Notes under the pieces: model-generated
Database searches by the model: none
What the model was told of the DNA's origin: nothing
What the model saw: only the letters and a program-made list of their open reading frames with translations
Shown here: in pieces, positions 15,487 to 24,620 of the stretch
How positions within the stretch are numbered: the stretch's first letter is position 1
How the letters are laid out: each line of letters opens with the position of its first letter
Translations under genes and position numbers: made by a program
Assembly: GCF_025532145.1 (NCBI RefSeq)
Contig: NZ_ARXS01000017.1
Location: forward strand, 43,834 to 107,833
Origin: Alloalcanivorax balearicus MACL04
GTDB lineage: Bacteria; Pseudomonadota; Gammaproteobacteria; Pseudomonadales; Alcanivoracaceae
Direction: 5' to 3'
DNA length: 64,000 nucleotides

Positions 15487-16254
15487 ATGGCGTCGGCTCA
15501 TAGTGCTCATTCGGATTCGCCGACACCAGTCGGGGCCGGGGACCGCTTCTATGCCTTGCGCATGACCGCTCTGATCACCTTTTGCGGTCTGCTGCTGTCC
15601 TCTCTGATCACCAGCATTGGTGTCTTGCTTACCGGTGAACGGGACTGGTTGTCCGCAATCTGTCTGGCCCTGTTGATCCCCCTGCTGCTGCTGCCCCCTC
15701 TGGGCTATCCGTTGTTGTTGCGCCTGTCCTCCCTGCGCCGGGAAAATCGCGCTCTGCAGCAACAGGTTCGCGAAGATCATCTCACCGGTTTGTTCAATCG
15801 TCCGCACTTGCTGGGCATGCTGGAACGTGAGCTTTCCCTGAGCCAGCGCCACGATTACGTGGTGTCCGTTTTACTATTGGATGTCGCCGATTTCACCGAT
15901 CTGGCCGACCGTCACGGCCGCCGCGCCGCTGATCGTCTACTGCGGGTGTTCGCCGACCGCATCCGGGACAAGATTCGCGAAAGCGACCTGTTCGGACGCA
16001 TCGACGGCGCCCAGTTCCTTCTGGTACTGCCTCATACCAGCCAGCTCGACGCCCTCCATATGGCGGAGGGCCTGCGCGCGCTGGTCACCAGCATGCAGGT
16101 GCCGGGGATAGAGGACAGCCTCCAGTTTGAAGTTCGTCTGGGGGTGGCCAGTACGGAGAACACCGGCCCCAATCTGAACGCTCTACTGAATGAGGCCGAC
16201 TACACGCTCTATCAAAGCCGGAATGATCTCCGTCACCGTGCCGACCAAAACTAA
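15487..16254 (+). CDS. Membrane protein with degenerate GGDEF domain
   Basis: Protein of 255 residues with two N-terminal membrane segments (MTALITFCGLLLSSLITSIGVLL and WLSAICLALLIPLLLLPPLGYPLLL), a short coiled coil (LRRENRALQQQVRED) and a GGDEF-type domain starting DHLTGLFNRPHLLGMLERELS. The catalytic GGDEF is replaced by DGAQF (FGRIDGAQFLLVLP) and the upstream metal site reads DVADFT, so cyclase activity is unlikely. The start at 15487 follows GGGGGGAAACC. It resembles the MHYT-less, membrane-anchored GGDEF proteins of Alcanivorax and Marinobacter. The substitution to xxxQF parallels the preceding gene, which suggests shared ancestry or a shared non-enzymatic role. Confidence 0.8.
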   Translation: MASAHSAHSDSPTPVGAGDRFYALRMTALITFCGLLLSSLITSIGVLLTGERDWLSAICLALLIPLLLLPPLGYPLLLRLSSLRRENRALQQQVREDHLTGLFNRPHLLGMLERELSLSQRHDYVVSVLLLDVADFTDLADRHGRRAADRLLRVFADRIRDKIRESDLFGRIDGAQFLLVLPHTSQLDALHMAEGLRALVTSMQVPGIEDSLQFEVRLGVASTENTGPNLNALLNEADYTLYQSRNDLRHRADQN

Positions 16255-16441
16255 TCCTAATTACCTATGAATAACACAACCTTCTAGTACCAATCATTAA
16301 CAAACTGACGTCTTTCATGTCGCGGTATGACATGTGTTTGTAAATTTTCTTATTAATAAGCGCCGCCCCATTTACTCCTAAAATATGCATGACAAACTGT
16401 TCCAGTGTTTGTTCTGCCTACACGATAAAAAGGAAGGAGTT

Positions 16442-17611
16442 ATGGACGCTAAACATTTTCTTGCCTCCAGCATTGCACTGGCATCGGTATCCGTTGCGAG
16501 TGTCGCTACGGCCGCGGATATCCCCGACCGGTATTTCTACCTCGGTGGTCACGTCAGCCAAAGCTGGATGGATATTGGCGATCACTACGAAGAAGACAAC
16601 TACATCAGCGACACCCAACCGGGAATGGGTAACGACACCGTGACCCTGCCGGGTGCCCAACTGGGTTACCGTTTCAACCGTGACTGGTCCATCCAGGCAT
16701 GGTGGGAGCGTAACAACTACGAGCACGTGGACCTGCGTAACAACTTCGTCAGCCTGCGCAAGCACTTTCGTGGTGATGCTTCCCCGTTCGAAACCTATGT
16801 CGGTTTGAACGCCGGTGAAACCCGTACTGAGTTCAACAGCGAAAGCGACGACGATTTCAAGGAAACCGTTGGTGGTGTTGAATTCGGTGTGCAAACCGCT
16901 CTGGCCCGCAACTTCCTGCTGGACGTAGGCGCTCGCCCGACCTACAGCTTCCGCAGCGAGCGTTGGGACGGTCAGATCTACGCCGGCCTGAACCTGCTGA
17001 TCGGCGCTTCCAGCGCTGCCAAGCCGGCTCCGGTAACCGACGTGGCCACCGACAGCGACGGCGATGGTGTTCCGGATGATCGTGATCAATGCCCGAACAC
17101 TCCGGCCGGTGCGGTAGTCGATGCCCGCGGTTGTGAGCTGGACGACGACGGTGACGGCGTGCCGAACAGCGCTGACCAGTGCCCGAACACCCCGGCAGGC
17201 GCGAAAGTCGACGAGGTGGGCTGCCAGCTCTACCTGACCGAAGACATTAAAGAAACCCTGTACGTGGAATTCGAGTTCGACAAGGCCGTTGTTCGTCAAA
17301 CCTCCTACCCCGAGCTGGAAGGCCTGGCTACCCGCATGCGCGAGTACCCGTCCGCAAACCTGGTTCTGGAAGGTCACACCGACAGCGTAGGCGCTGAAGC
17401 TTATAATCAGAAACTGTCCGAGCAGCGTGCCAACGCCGTGAAAGACGTGCTGGTTAACCACTTCAACGTGGACAGCAGCCGCATCTCCGCTGAAGGTTAC
17501 GGCGAAGCCAAGCCGATTGCTGACAACAGCACTCGCGATGGCCGCGCTCAGAACCGTCGCGTGGAAGCAATCATGAAAGCGACCGTGAAAGAAGCTCAGT
17601 TCCAGGACTAA
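16442..17611 (+). CDS. OprF-like outer-membrane porin with OmpA domain
   Basis: Major outer-membrane protein of 389 residues. A signal peptide (ASSIALASVSVASVATAA) precedes an N-terminal eight-stranded barrel (YFYLGGHVSQSWMDIGDHY ... LGYRFNRDWSIQAWWER). Two calcium-binding thrombospondin type-3-like repeats follow (DSDGDGVPDDRDQCPNTPAGAVVD and DDDGDGVPNSADQCPNTPAGAKVD). The C-terminal OmpA domain binds peptidoglycan, with NLVLEGHTDSVGAEAYNQKLSEQRA and RISAEGYGE. ATG 16442 is fixed by AAGGAAGGAG just upstream. Codon use is more uniform than in neighbours, as expected for a highly expressed gene. The 187-base leader is AT-rich, and a strong terminator follows. Confidence 0.92.
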   Translation: MDAKHFLASSIALASVSVASVATAADIPDRYFYLGGHVSQSWMDIGDHYEEDNYISDTQPGMGNDTVTLPGAQLGYRFNRDWSIQAWWERNNYEHVDLRNNFVSLRKHFRGDASPFETYVGLNAGETRTEFNSESDDDFKETVGGVEFGVQTALARNFLLDVGARPTYSFRSERWDGQIYAGLNLLIGASSAAKPAPVTDVATDSDGDGVPDDRDQCPNTPAGAVVDARGCELDDDGDGVPNSADQCPNTPAGAKVDEVGCQLYLTEDIKETLYVEFEFDKAVVRQTSYPELEGLATRMREYPSANLVLEGHTDSVGAEAYNQKLSEQRANAVKDVLVNHFNVDSSRISAEGYGEAKPIADNSTRDGRAQNRRVEAIMKATVKEAQFQD

Positions 17612-17649
17612 TCGGAACCGCTTCAAACAGAGAGTCCTCGACTCTTGGA

Positions 17650-17679
17650 AAAAGCCCGGCCTTCGCGCCGGGCTTTTTT
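17650..17679 (+). terminator. Intrinsic terminator of the OprF-like gene
   Basis: Stem GCCCGGC (17654-17660) / GCCGGGC (17667-17673), extended by A-T pairs, with a six-base loop and a T-run TTTTTT. A textbook rho-independent terminator 40 bases after the stop codon. Confidence 0.95.
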
Positions 17680-17745
17680 ATGGCGGAATAACGGGAATGG
17701 AGGGCTCGGGTCTGTGCGGACAACCGCTGGCACGGAAAGGGCTAC

Positions 17746-17826
17746 GAAGCCGCTGTGGGAGCTTGCCTGCAAGCGAATGGGCTTCCGGGCACCAAGATTC
17801 GCTTGCAGGCAAGCTCCCACAGCGAC
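17746..17826. repeat. REP-type palindrome (copy 3)
   Basis: Left arm GCCGCTGTGGGAGCTTGCCT... (17749-17778) and right arm starting ATTCGCTTGCAGGCAAGCTC and ending CACAGCG (17797-17824), separated by 18 bases. The 402-base gap 17612-18013 holds this repeat and the preceding terminator; the remainder shows nothing I can name. Confidence 0.9.
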
Positions 17827-18013
17827 GTTGTCCACGATGGAGGGGAATGCCGTTTCTCTCTGCCCCCTGCCCGGCAGCCCCGAATCCGTCAGCGTCAAGA
17901 CTGCTCGGTCACTGTCGCGGCTGCGCTGCCGCCGCCCCTGGTCGAGGCAGTCAATCCCTGAGAGGCCGCCTGCCTCATAATCAGATCATTCGATAACGAC
18001 CACGGGGATTCTC

Positions 18014-19321
18014 ATGGCCAAAGATGCTATTGGCTACGCACTCACTGCCCTTAACCGTCTGGCGTCCTCCGAGCTGCTGGACCGGCTGGGTATGCGCCAT
18101 ACCGCCGAGCGGCTGGCCTATCGCCTGACCAAGGGCGGTTTCCAGGTACTCACCACTTCCGCCCGCGCCTTCAAGTCGGCCCGTAAAGTGGACCGGCCCG
18201 AGCGCCTCAACGCGCCGGGCACCACCACCGACCTGTTCGATCTCAATATCACCGAAGAACAGCAGATGATCCGCGATAGCGTGCGAGCTTTCGCCGGCGA
18301 GGTACTGAGGGAACAGGCCGAACGGGCTGATCATGGCCAGGGTATCGCCGAGGAGGTGCTGGGTCAGGCGCGGGAACTGGGTCTGAATTTCTTCGCCGTC
18401 CCCGAAGCGCTCGGTGGCGCCGCCAATGAGAGCACCACCATCACCAGCATGCTGGTGGCCGAGGATCTGGGCTGGGGGGACATGGGCCAGGCAGTAGCGA
18501 TTCTGGCGCCCATGGGCGTCGCCAACGCCCTGACTCGCTGGGGCACGGCCACACAGCAGGACAGGTATCTTGGCAGTTTCGCCGAGGAACAGGCGCCGTT
18601 GGCCACCATCGCGGTAACGGAGCCGCGTCCGCTGTTCGATCCCATGGTGCTGAACACCCACGCCACCCGCGATGGTGACGACTGGGTCATCAACGGTGAG
18701 AAGTCCCTGGTTCCGCTGGCCGCGGAAGCCGAGCTGTTTCTGGTGGCGGCCGCCACCGAGGAAGGGCCAGCGGTGTTCATCGTCGAAGGTGGCACCGAGG
18801 GACTGACCGTGGGAGAGGATCCCGCCATGGGGATTCGCGCCAGCGCCCAGCGGCCGCTGCACCTCAATGAAGTGAGGGTCCCGGAACAGAACCGCCTGGG
18901 CGACGAGGAGTTTGATTATCGCGCCTTCGTCGACCTCGGCACTCTGGCCTGGTGCGCTCTGGCCATCGGCACCGCCCAGGCGGTACTGGATTATGTGGTC
19001 CCTTACTGTAATGAGCGTACCGCTTTTGGTGAGCCGATCAGCCACCGTCAGGCGGTGGCCTTTATGATCGCCGACATGGCCATCGAACTGGACGCCATGC
19101 GCATGCTCACCTACCGCGCGGCGTGCCGCGCCGAGCAAGGCAAATCGTTCCGCCGCGAGGCCCATCTGGCCCGAACTCTGGTCAAGGACAAAGCCATGAA
19201 GATCGGCACCGATGGCGTTCAGCTTCTCGGCGGCCACGGCTTTACCAAGGAGTATCCGGTGGAACGCTGGTACCGTGATTTGCGTGCCGTTGGCGTCGCC
19301 TTTGGCGGTCTGCACCTGTAA
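18014..19321 (+). CDS. Acyl-CoA dehydrogenase-like subunit lacking the catalytic Glu
   Basis: Member of the acyl-CoA dehydrogenase fold, 435 residues, with an unusual N-terminal extension of about 75 residues before the usual opening (FDLNITEEQQMIRDSVRAFAGEVL). The middle has ATIAVTEP but then diverges from the canonical TEPxxGSD. The C-terminal core is clear (LGGHGFTKEYPVERWYRDLRAVGVAFGG), yet where active enzymes have YEGT, here the residues are A-F-G-G and the protein ends. So the catalytic base and part of the FAD contact are missing. It is followed 13 bases later by an intact acyl-CoA dehydrogenase gene, suggesting a mixed complex like the mycobacterial ChsE/FadE heterotetramers (inference). 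Confidence 0.85.
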   Translation: MAKDAIGYALTALNRLASSELLDRLGMRHTAERLAYRLTKGGFQVLTTSARAFKSARKVDRPERLNAPGTTTDLFDLNITEEQQMIRDSVRAFAGEVLREQAERADHGQGIAEEVLGQARELGLNFFAVPEALGGAANESTTITSMLVAEDLGWGDMGQAVAILAPMGVANALTRWGTATQQDRYLGSFAEEQAPLATIAVTEPRPLFDPMVLNTHATRDGDDWVINGEKSLVPLAAEAELFLVAAATEEGPAVFIVEGGTEGLTVGEDPAMGIRASAQRPLHLNEVRVPEQNRLGDEEFDYRAFVDLGTLAWCALAIGTAQAVLDYVVPYCNERTAFGEPISHRQAVAFMIADMAIELDAMRMLTYRAACRAEQGKSFRREAHLARTLVKDKAMKIGTDGVQLLGGHGFTKEYPVERWYRDLRAVGVAFGGLHL

Positions 19322-19334
19322 GGAGGAACCGCAC

Positions 19335-20540
19335 ATGAATATCGAGATTCCGAAGAAGTTCAAACCGCTGATCAATAACGCCTACCAGGTGGCGCGCAGT
19401 ACCCTCCGCCCGATTTCCCGCAAGTATGACCGCGGCGAACACGAGTACCCCAAGGAGCTGGACATGTTGGCCGCCGTGCTGGACGGCTTCAACGAAGGCG
19501 ATCCGGCCAACTCCGCCGGGGCCGCCACCACCGGCAGCGGCAAGGTGGAGGACAGCGGCAGTGTGAAAAACGGCGCCAACATGGGCGTTTGTCTGGGCGC
19601 CATGGAAATGTGCTATGGCGATACCGGCTTTCTGCTGGCCATGCCCCGCCAGGGGCTGGGCAATGCCGCCATCGCCGCCGTCGCCAATGACGAACAGCTG
19701 GAGCGTTTCAAGGGCAAATGGGCCGCCATGGCGATCACCGAGCCGGGCTGCGGTTCCGATTCCGCCGCCATTCGCACCACCGCGAAAAAGGATGGCGATC
19801 ACTACGTTCTCAATGGCGAGAAAATTTTCGTCACTTCCGGCCAGCGCGCCGACTGCGTGGTGGTTTGGGCGACCCTGGATCCACAGTTGGGCCGCGCCGC
19901 CATCAAGTCCTTCGTGGTGGATTGGGGCACACCGGGCATGGAACTGGCCCGCCTGGAGAAAAAGCTCGGCATCCGCGCCTCCGACACCGCCGCCATCAAC
20001 TTCGTCGATTGCCGGGTACCGGCGGAGAATCTGCTGGGCAGCCCGGAGATCGATACCAAAAAGGGCTTCGCCGGGGTGATGGAGACCTTCGACAACACCC
20101 GCCCGCTGGTGGCCGCCATGGCCATCGGTTGCGCCAAAGCCTCACTGGAACGTATCAAGGAACTGCTCGAAAAACAGATGAGCTACGATTACGGCAAACC
20201 GGTGGACAACTGCTCCGCCGTGGAAGCTGAAATCTACAAAATGGAAGCGGACTGGGAAGCGGCTTATTGGCTGGCGGTGAAGGCCGCCTGGATGGCGGAC
20301 AACAAGAAAGCCAATACGCTGGAAGCTTCGATCAGCAAAGCCAAGGCCGGCCGGGTCGGTAACTATATCACCCTGCGCTGCGTGGAACTGGCCGGCAGCC
20401 TCGGCTACACCGAGGACGAACTGCTGGAAAAATGGGCCCGCGATTCAAAGATTCTCGACATCTTCGAAGGCACCCAGCAAATCCAGCAGCTGGTGATTGC
20501 CCGTCGGGTGCTGGGGTTGAGTTCGAAAGAACTGAAATAA
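19335..20540 (+). CDS. Acyl-CoA dehydrogenase, catalytic subunit
   Basis: FAD enzyme introducing the alpha-beta double bond in acyl-CoA in beta-oxidation, 401 residues. Conserved elements are intact: the FAD/substrate loop AITEPGCGSDSAAIRT, HYVLNGEKIFVTSG, RPLVAAMAIGCAKA, and the C-terminal catalytic segment IFEGTQQIQQLVIARRVLG with the Glu base. ATG 19335 has AAGGAGGA directly upstream; frames extending further 5' run into the preceding gene. The 13-base spacing shows co-transcription with the upstream Glu-less paralogue. The likely substrate (long-chain, branched or other acyl-CoA) is not evident. Confidence 0.93.
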   Translation: MNIEIPKKFKPLINNAYQVARSTLRPISRKYDRGEHEYPKELDMLAAVLDGFNEGDPANSAGAATTGSGKVEDSGSVKNGANMGVCLGAMEMCYGDTGFLLAMPRQGLGNAAIAAVANDEQLERFKGKWAAMAITEPGCGSDSAAIRTTAKKDGDHYVLNGEKIFVTSGQRADCVVVWATLDPQLGRAAIKSFVVDWGTPGMELARLEKKLGIRASDTAAINFVDCRVPAENLLGSPEIDTKKGFAGVMETFDNTRPLVAAMAIGCAKASLERIKELLEKQMSYDYGKPVDNCSAVEAEIYKMEADWEAAYWLAVKAAWMADNKKANTLEASISKAKAGRVGNYITLRCVELAGSLGYTEDELLEKWARDSKILDIFEGTQQIQQLVIARRVLGLSSKELK

Positions 20541-20545
20541 AGCCG

Positions 20546-20580
20546 CGCGGTCCTTTTCTTTATCAAGGAAGAGGACCGCG
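20546..20580. terminator. Bidirectional hairpin between convergent genes
   Basis: CGCGGTCCT (20546-20554) pairs with AGGACCGCG (20572-20580). It lies between the acyl-CoA dehydrogenase gene and the convergent fadH. The same CGCGGTCCT/AGGACCGCG stem is used again at 26982-27032 between another convergent pair. Confidence 0.7.
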
Positions 20581-20589
20581 ATTGTCGTT

Positions 20590-22602
20590 TTATAGCGACG
20601 CGGCTAGCTCGGCACCCTGGCGAATGGCCCGCTTGGCATCCAGTTCCGCCGCCAGTTGCGCGCCACCGATCAGGTGAAGATTCTCCTCACCTTCCCGATA
20701 CAGTTCCTTAAGCGGCTCCTGACCGGCGCAAAGCACCACGTGATCCACATCCAGTAACCGGACTTCGCCGTTCACCGTCAGATGCAACCCCCGGTCATCC
20801 ACTTTTTGGTAATCACAGCCGGGCAGCATTTCCACCTGGCGCTGTTTCAAGGTAGCCCGGTGCACCCAGCCCGAGGTCTTGTTCAGACCCTTGCCCACGG
20901 AGCTATCCTTGCGCTGCAACAGATACAGGCGCCGTTGTGGTTTCGGAGGTTCCGCTTCCACCAGACCACCGGGCGCGTCGGAAGTAAAATCCACACCCCA
21001 CTCTTCCATCCATTCCGGTAACGGTTGATGGCCTTCACGGGGGGCTTCGGCGAGGAATTCCGCCACATCAAAGCCAATGCCGCCGGCACCAATAATGGCG
21101 ACTTTCTCTCCTACCTCGACCTTGCCCTGCAGGACGTCCACGTAGGACACCACCTTGGCATGATCGACACCCGGGATTGACGGCGTGCGTGGCACCACGC
21201 CGGTGGCCACCACGATCTCCTCGAAACCCTGCTGCCGCAGTTCCTCCGTGGTGACCCGCTGGCCCAGGCGCAGCTCGACACCGGTCACCTGCAGGCGCCG
21301 CTGGAAGTAGCGCAGGGTATGGTGAAACTCTTCCTTGCCCGGGATACGCTTGGCCATATTGAACTGGCCGCCAATGGCCTCCGCCTGATCGAACAGCGTG
21401 ACCCGGTGCCCCCGTTCCGCCGCCACCGTGGCGCAGGCCAGCCCCGCCGGGCCGGCCCCCACCACCGCGACCCGTTTCGGCTTGGCGGTCTTCAGGTAGA
21501 CCAGTTCGGTCTCGTGGCAGGCGCGCGGGTTGACCAGACAGGACGCCCGCTTCAGCTCAAAGGTGTGGTCCAGACAGGCCTGGTTGCAGGCGATGCAGGT
21601 GTTGATCTCATCCACCCGTCCCTGTTCGGTCTTGCGCACGAACTCCGGATCCGCCAGCATCGGCCGCGCCATGGAGACCGCATCGGCCCAGCCGTTAGCC
21701 AGAATATTCTCGGCCACATCCGGGTCATTGATACGGTTTGACGCCACCACCGGGATCGATACCTGATCCTTGATCTGTTTGGTGATCTCAGCGAAGGCGG
21801 CCCGCGGCACCGATGTCACGATGGTCGGCACCCGTGCTTCGTGCCAGCCGATACCCGTGTTGATCAACGATGCACCAGCGCCTTCCACTTCCCGCGCCAA
21901 TGCCAGCACTTCTTCCCGGGTGCAGCCGTCCGGCACCAGGTCAATGGCGGAGAGCCGGTACATGACGATGAAGTCGTCGCCGCACCGGCGACGGGTCTCG
22001 GCCACGATTTCCACCGGGAAGCGGCGGCGGTTTTCCGCCGAGCCGCCGTATTGGTCGGTGCGCTTGTTGGTGCGCGGCGCGGTGAACTGGTTAATCAGAT
22101 AGCCTTCCGACCCCATGATCTCGACACCGTCGTAACCGGCCTGTTTGGCCAGCTCCGCGGTACGGGCGAAATCCTGCACGGTCCGGCGCACTTCACGGGT
22201 GGACAGGGCCTTGGGTTTGAACGGGTTGATCGGGCTTTTGATCGCCGAGGCGGAACCGGAGAACGGATGGTAGCTGTAGCGGCCGGCGTGCAGTACCTGC
22301 AGCACGATCTTGCCGCCCTCGCGATGCACCGCGTCGGTGACCAGACGATGATTACGCACATCCAGGCGGCTGTTGAAGGTACCCGCCAACGGATAGAACC
22401 AGCCGCGCCGGTTGGGGTTGAAGCCGCCGGTGACGATCAGGCCGACACCGCCGCGGGCGCGCTCGGCGAAATACGCCGCCAGTTTCGGAAATTGCCAGAA
22501 ACGGTCCTCGAGTCCGGTGTGCATGGACCCCATGATGACCCGGTTTTTCAGCTGTGTGTGCCCCAGGTCCAGGGGCGAAAGCAGTCGCGAGTAATCGCTC
22601 AT
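20590..22602 (-). CDS. fadH: 2,4-dienoyl-CoA reductase, FadH type
   Basis: NADPH-dependent iron-sulfur flavoenzyme reducing 2,4-dienoyl-CoA, needed for degradation of unsaturated fatty acids with even-position double bonds. The 670-residue length fits E. coli FadH (672). The N-terminal Old Yellow Enzyme barrel binds FMN and carries Tyr168 in SEGYLINQF and His254, matching the E. coli catalytic Tyr/His. The 4Fe-4S ligands Cys336, 339, 343 and 355 are in CIACNQACLDH and SCLVNPRAC. FAD- and NADPH-binding domains follow (VAVVGAGPAGLACA, VAIIGAGGIGFDVAEFLAE). It is divergent from a TetR gene with a palindromic operator between, so it is probably controlled by that regulator. Confidence 0.93.
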   Translation of the reverse strand: MSDYSRLLSPLDLGHTQLKNRVIMGSMHTGLEDRFWQFPKLAAYFAERARGGVGLIVTGGFNPNRRGWFYPLAGTFNSRLDVRNHRLVTDAVHREGGKIVLQVLHAGRYSYHPFSGSASAIKSPINPFKPKALSTREVRRTVQDFARTAELAKQAGYDGVEIMGSEGYLINQFTAPRTNKRTDQYGGSAENRRRFPVEIVAETRRRCGDDFIVMYRLSAIDLVPDGCTREEVLALAREVEGAGASLINTGIGWHEARVPTIVTSVPRAAFAEITKQIKDQVSIPVVASNRINDPDVAENILANGWADAVSMARPMLADPEFVRKTEQGRVDEINTCIACNQACLDHTFELKRASCLVNPRACHETELVYLKTAKPKRVAVVGAGPAGLACATVAAERGHRVTLFDQAEAIGGQFNMAKRIPGKEEFHHTLRYFQRRLQVTGVELRLGQRVTTEELRQQGFEEIVVATGVVPRTPSIPGVDHAKVVSYVDVLQGKVEVGEKVAIIGAGGIGFDVAEFLAEAPREGHQPLPEWMEEWGVDFTSDAPGGLVEAEPPKPQRRLYLLQRKDSSVGKGLNKTSGWVHRATLKQRQVEMLPGCDYQKVDDRGLHLTVNGEVRLLDVDHVVLCAGQEPLKELYREGEENLHLIGGAQLAAELDAKRAIRQGAELAASL

Positions 22603-22658
22603 CAGTGCTCTCCAAATTGGCGGCGGCTTGATCTGGACGCCGTCAAGTTAGGATACTG

Positions 22659-22675
22659 TCTTGACACTGTCAAGA
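22659..22675. promoter_or_regulatory. 17-bp perfect palindromic operator between fadH and tetR
   Basis: TCTTGACACTGTCAAGA is a perfect palindrome around a central C. It contains TTGACA on the plus strand and lies 16 bases before the tetR ATG and 57 bases from the fadH start. Size, symmetry and place fit the operator of the adjacent TetR repressor (inference). A related TGTC half-site lies just to its left at 22657. Confidence 0.7.
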
Positions 22676-22690
22676 TACCCGGGAGTCCCG

Positions 22691-23311
22691 ATGAGCCAAA
22701 CCGCCCGCTACCACCACGGCGACCTGCATGCCACGCTGCTGCGCGAAGCAGCCGTGCTACTACGTGAACAGGGCGTAGAGGGGCTGTCACTCAGGCGTCT
22801 GGCGGAGCGGGCCGGGGTTTCACGCACCGCGCCCTATCATCATTTCGCGGATAAGAACGCGCTGCTGTGCGCGCTGGCGGAACAGGGCTTCCGCAAGCTG
22901 GAAACGCTGATGGAGGAAGGGGATCTGGAGTCGGAACCGGCCCGGGGGCTGCGCCGCTTCGTCCACGCTTATTTGCGCTTCGCCAGCCAGGACCCGGAGC
23001 AGTATGAATTGATGTTCGGTCGCACTCTGTGGAAAACCGGACAACCCACCGAATCGTTGACCCGGGTGGCTCACGGCTGCTTCCGCCGCTATATCGATCT
23101 GATGTACCGGCCGCCGCTGGCCACCCGCCTGCCGCCGGGCGTGGACCCGCTGCGGCTGGCCCAGGCCAGTTGGGCCACCCTGCACGGTCTGAGCCGGCTG
23201 CTGCTGGACGGCATCTACCTGGACCAGGATGACATGGAGGCGGTCAGCGATCAGGCGGTGGATTTGATGATCGCCGGCCTGCGCCTCGGCGAAGACGTCA
23301 CCGACGGGTAA
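22691..23311 (+). CDS. TetR-family regulator divergent from fadH
   Basis: Dimeric repressor of 206 residues. The N-terminal helix-turn-helix is clear (GVEGLSLRRLAERAGVSRTAPYHHFADKNALLCALAE). The C-terminal ligand domain resembles the WHG-type group of TetR proteins (EQYELMFGRTLWKTG, ASWATLHGLSRLLLDG). I take ATG 22691, preceded by CGGGAG; the alternative ATG 22661 lies inside the operator palindrome. An acyl-CoA ligand is plausible from the fadH neighbour. The 3' end overlaps the convergent kinase gene by 14 bases. Confidence 0.88.
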   Translation: MSQTARYHHGDLHATLLREAAVLLREQGVEGLSLRRLAERAGVSRTAPYHHFADKNALLCALAEQGFRKLETLMEEGDLESEPARGLRRFVHAYLRFASQDPEQYELMFGRTLWKTGQPTESLTRVAHGCFRRYIDLMYRPPLATRLPPGVDPLRLAQASWATLHGLSRLLLDGIYLDQDDMEAVSDQAVDLMIAGLRLGEDVTDG

Positions 23312-24620
23312 GCGGCCAGCACACTCGCGCCATCAGACCGCCAAGCGCCTCGCTGTGCCCCAGCGTCAATTCACCGCCGTAGGCCTCGGCGGTGTCACTG
23401 ACAATGGCCAGCCCGAGGCCGTGGCCGGCCACGCGCTGATCGAGGCGCTCGCCTCTGCGGATCACCTGGTCGCGGCGCGCCGGTTCGATGCCAGGGCCGT
23501 CATCCTCCACACTCAGCCACAACGCCTCGGGCTCCCGCCACAGACGCACCGATACCCGGCCGCCGGCCCACTTGCAGGCGTTATCCATCAGATTGCCCAG
23601 CACTTCCAGCATGTCATCCCGCTCCACCGGCTGCGGCGGCAGCTCGGTGCCGATCAGTTCGATGCGGCAGCGATTCCCGTAAACCTGGATCATGGTGTCC
23701 CGTAGCGCCACCAGGTCCTGGTCCGGGTGAAACAGGGTCCCCGGGGTGGCGCCGGCGGCCACTCTCGCCCGATTCAACGCCCGGCGCACGGTGTCCTCCA
23801 CCTGGGCCAGTTGCTCATCCAGCAAACGGTACAGATCCGGATGATCACGTTGCAGGTTTTCATCGCAGCGGTTGCGCAGCACCGCCAAAGGCGTTTTCAA
23901 GGCGTGTCCGAGGTCGCCAATGGCGTGACGGGAACGACGCAACTGCTGGTCGGTGTGCCCCAACAACCGGTTCACTTCCTGCACCAGCGGCCGCAATTCC
24001 GTGGGCACGTCGCAATCCAGCTCGGTGCGCTCACCGTCACGCAGTTGCTCAATCTGGCGGCGAGCCTCGTTGAGCGGTCGCAGACCGCGACGGATCAACC
24101 AAAGCTGCGCCGCCGCCAGGCCGGACAGGATCAATACCCATACCAGCAGGCTCACGGAGCGGGTATTGCGGAAATTCTCCAACTGCGGGGTGTAATCCTG
24201 GGCCACCACGATAGCCAGTTTGCGACCATAAATTTCGTAGTCACCACGATAACGCAGCAACTGCTGGCCATCCGGCCCCGGCACCAGTTCATTGTCGAGG
24301 CCACGGCTTTCGGTGTCCGCCATCCGCTGATCCCAGAGGGACCGGGAACGCCAGATGTGGTCATCAAAGGACACCATGAAATAGCGGCCGGAAAACGGCT
24401 GGCGATAGGCCGGATCCAGCATCGGCTGCTCCAGTTGCAGCCCGGACGGCCCTTGGGAAATCGCGGCCAGCACACTGACCGCTTCATCGCGCAGGTTGGC
24501 GGTCATCACTTGCCGTTGGCGTTGGTCCAGCCACCACAGCGCGCCCTGCCCGACCAGAATGCCGGCCAGTAACAGGCTGGCGAACAAACTGACGCCAAGG
24601 CGGCCGGCAATGGAGGTCAC
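23298..24620 (-). CDS. Sensor histidine kinase, BqsS/CarS-like
   Basis: Membrane kinase of 440 residues, last gene of a four-gene operon. Two membrane segments ([20 protein letters not shown] and [21 protein letters not shown]) flank a periplasmic sensor of about 130 residues containing several acidic residues. HAMP follows, then the H box [17 protein letters not shown] box [12 protein letters not shown] and G boxes DDGPGIEP and GHGLGLAIV. The start is GTG, overlapping the regulator's stop by four bases. GHALKTPL instead of SHELRTPL is typical of the PhoQ subgroup. In Pseudomonas the same order PepSY-PepSY-regulator-kinase is the ferrous-iron/calcium system BqsRS (CarRS); the assignment is by architecture and promoter site. 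Confidence 0.9.
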   Translation of the reverse strand: MTSIAGRLGVSLFASLLLAGILVGQGALWWLDQRQRQVMTANLRDEAVSVLAAISQGPSGLQLEQPMLDPAYRQPFSGRYFMVSFDDHIWRSRSLWDQRMADTESRGLDNELVPGPDGQQLLRYRGDYEIYGRKLAIVVAQDYTPQLENFRNTRSVSLLVWVLILSGLAAAQLWLIRRGLRPLNEARRQIEQLRDGERTELDCDVPTELRPLVQEVNRLLGHTDQQLRRSRHAIGDLGHALKTPLAVLRNRCDENLQRDHPDLYRLLDEQLAQVEDTVRRALNRARVAAGATPGTLFHPDQDLVALRDTMIQVYGNRCRIELIGTELPPQPVERDDMLEVLGNLMDNACKWAGGRVSVRLWREPEALWLSVEDDGPGIEPARRDQVIRRGERLDQRVAGHGLGLAIVSDTAEAYGGELTLGHSEALGGLMARVCWPLTRR

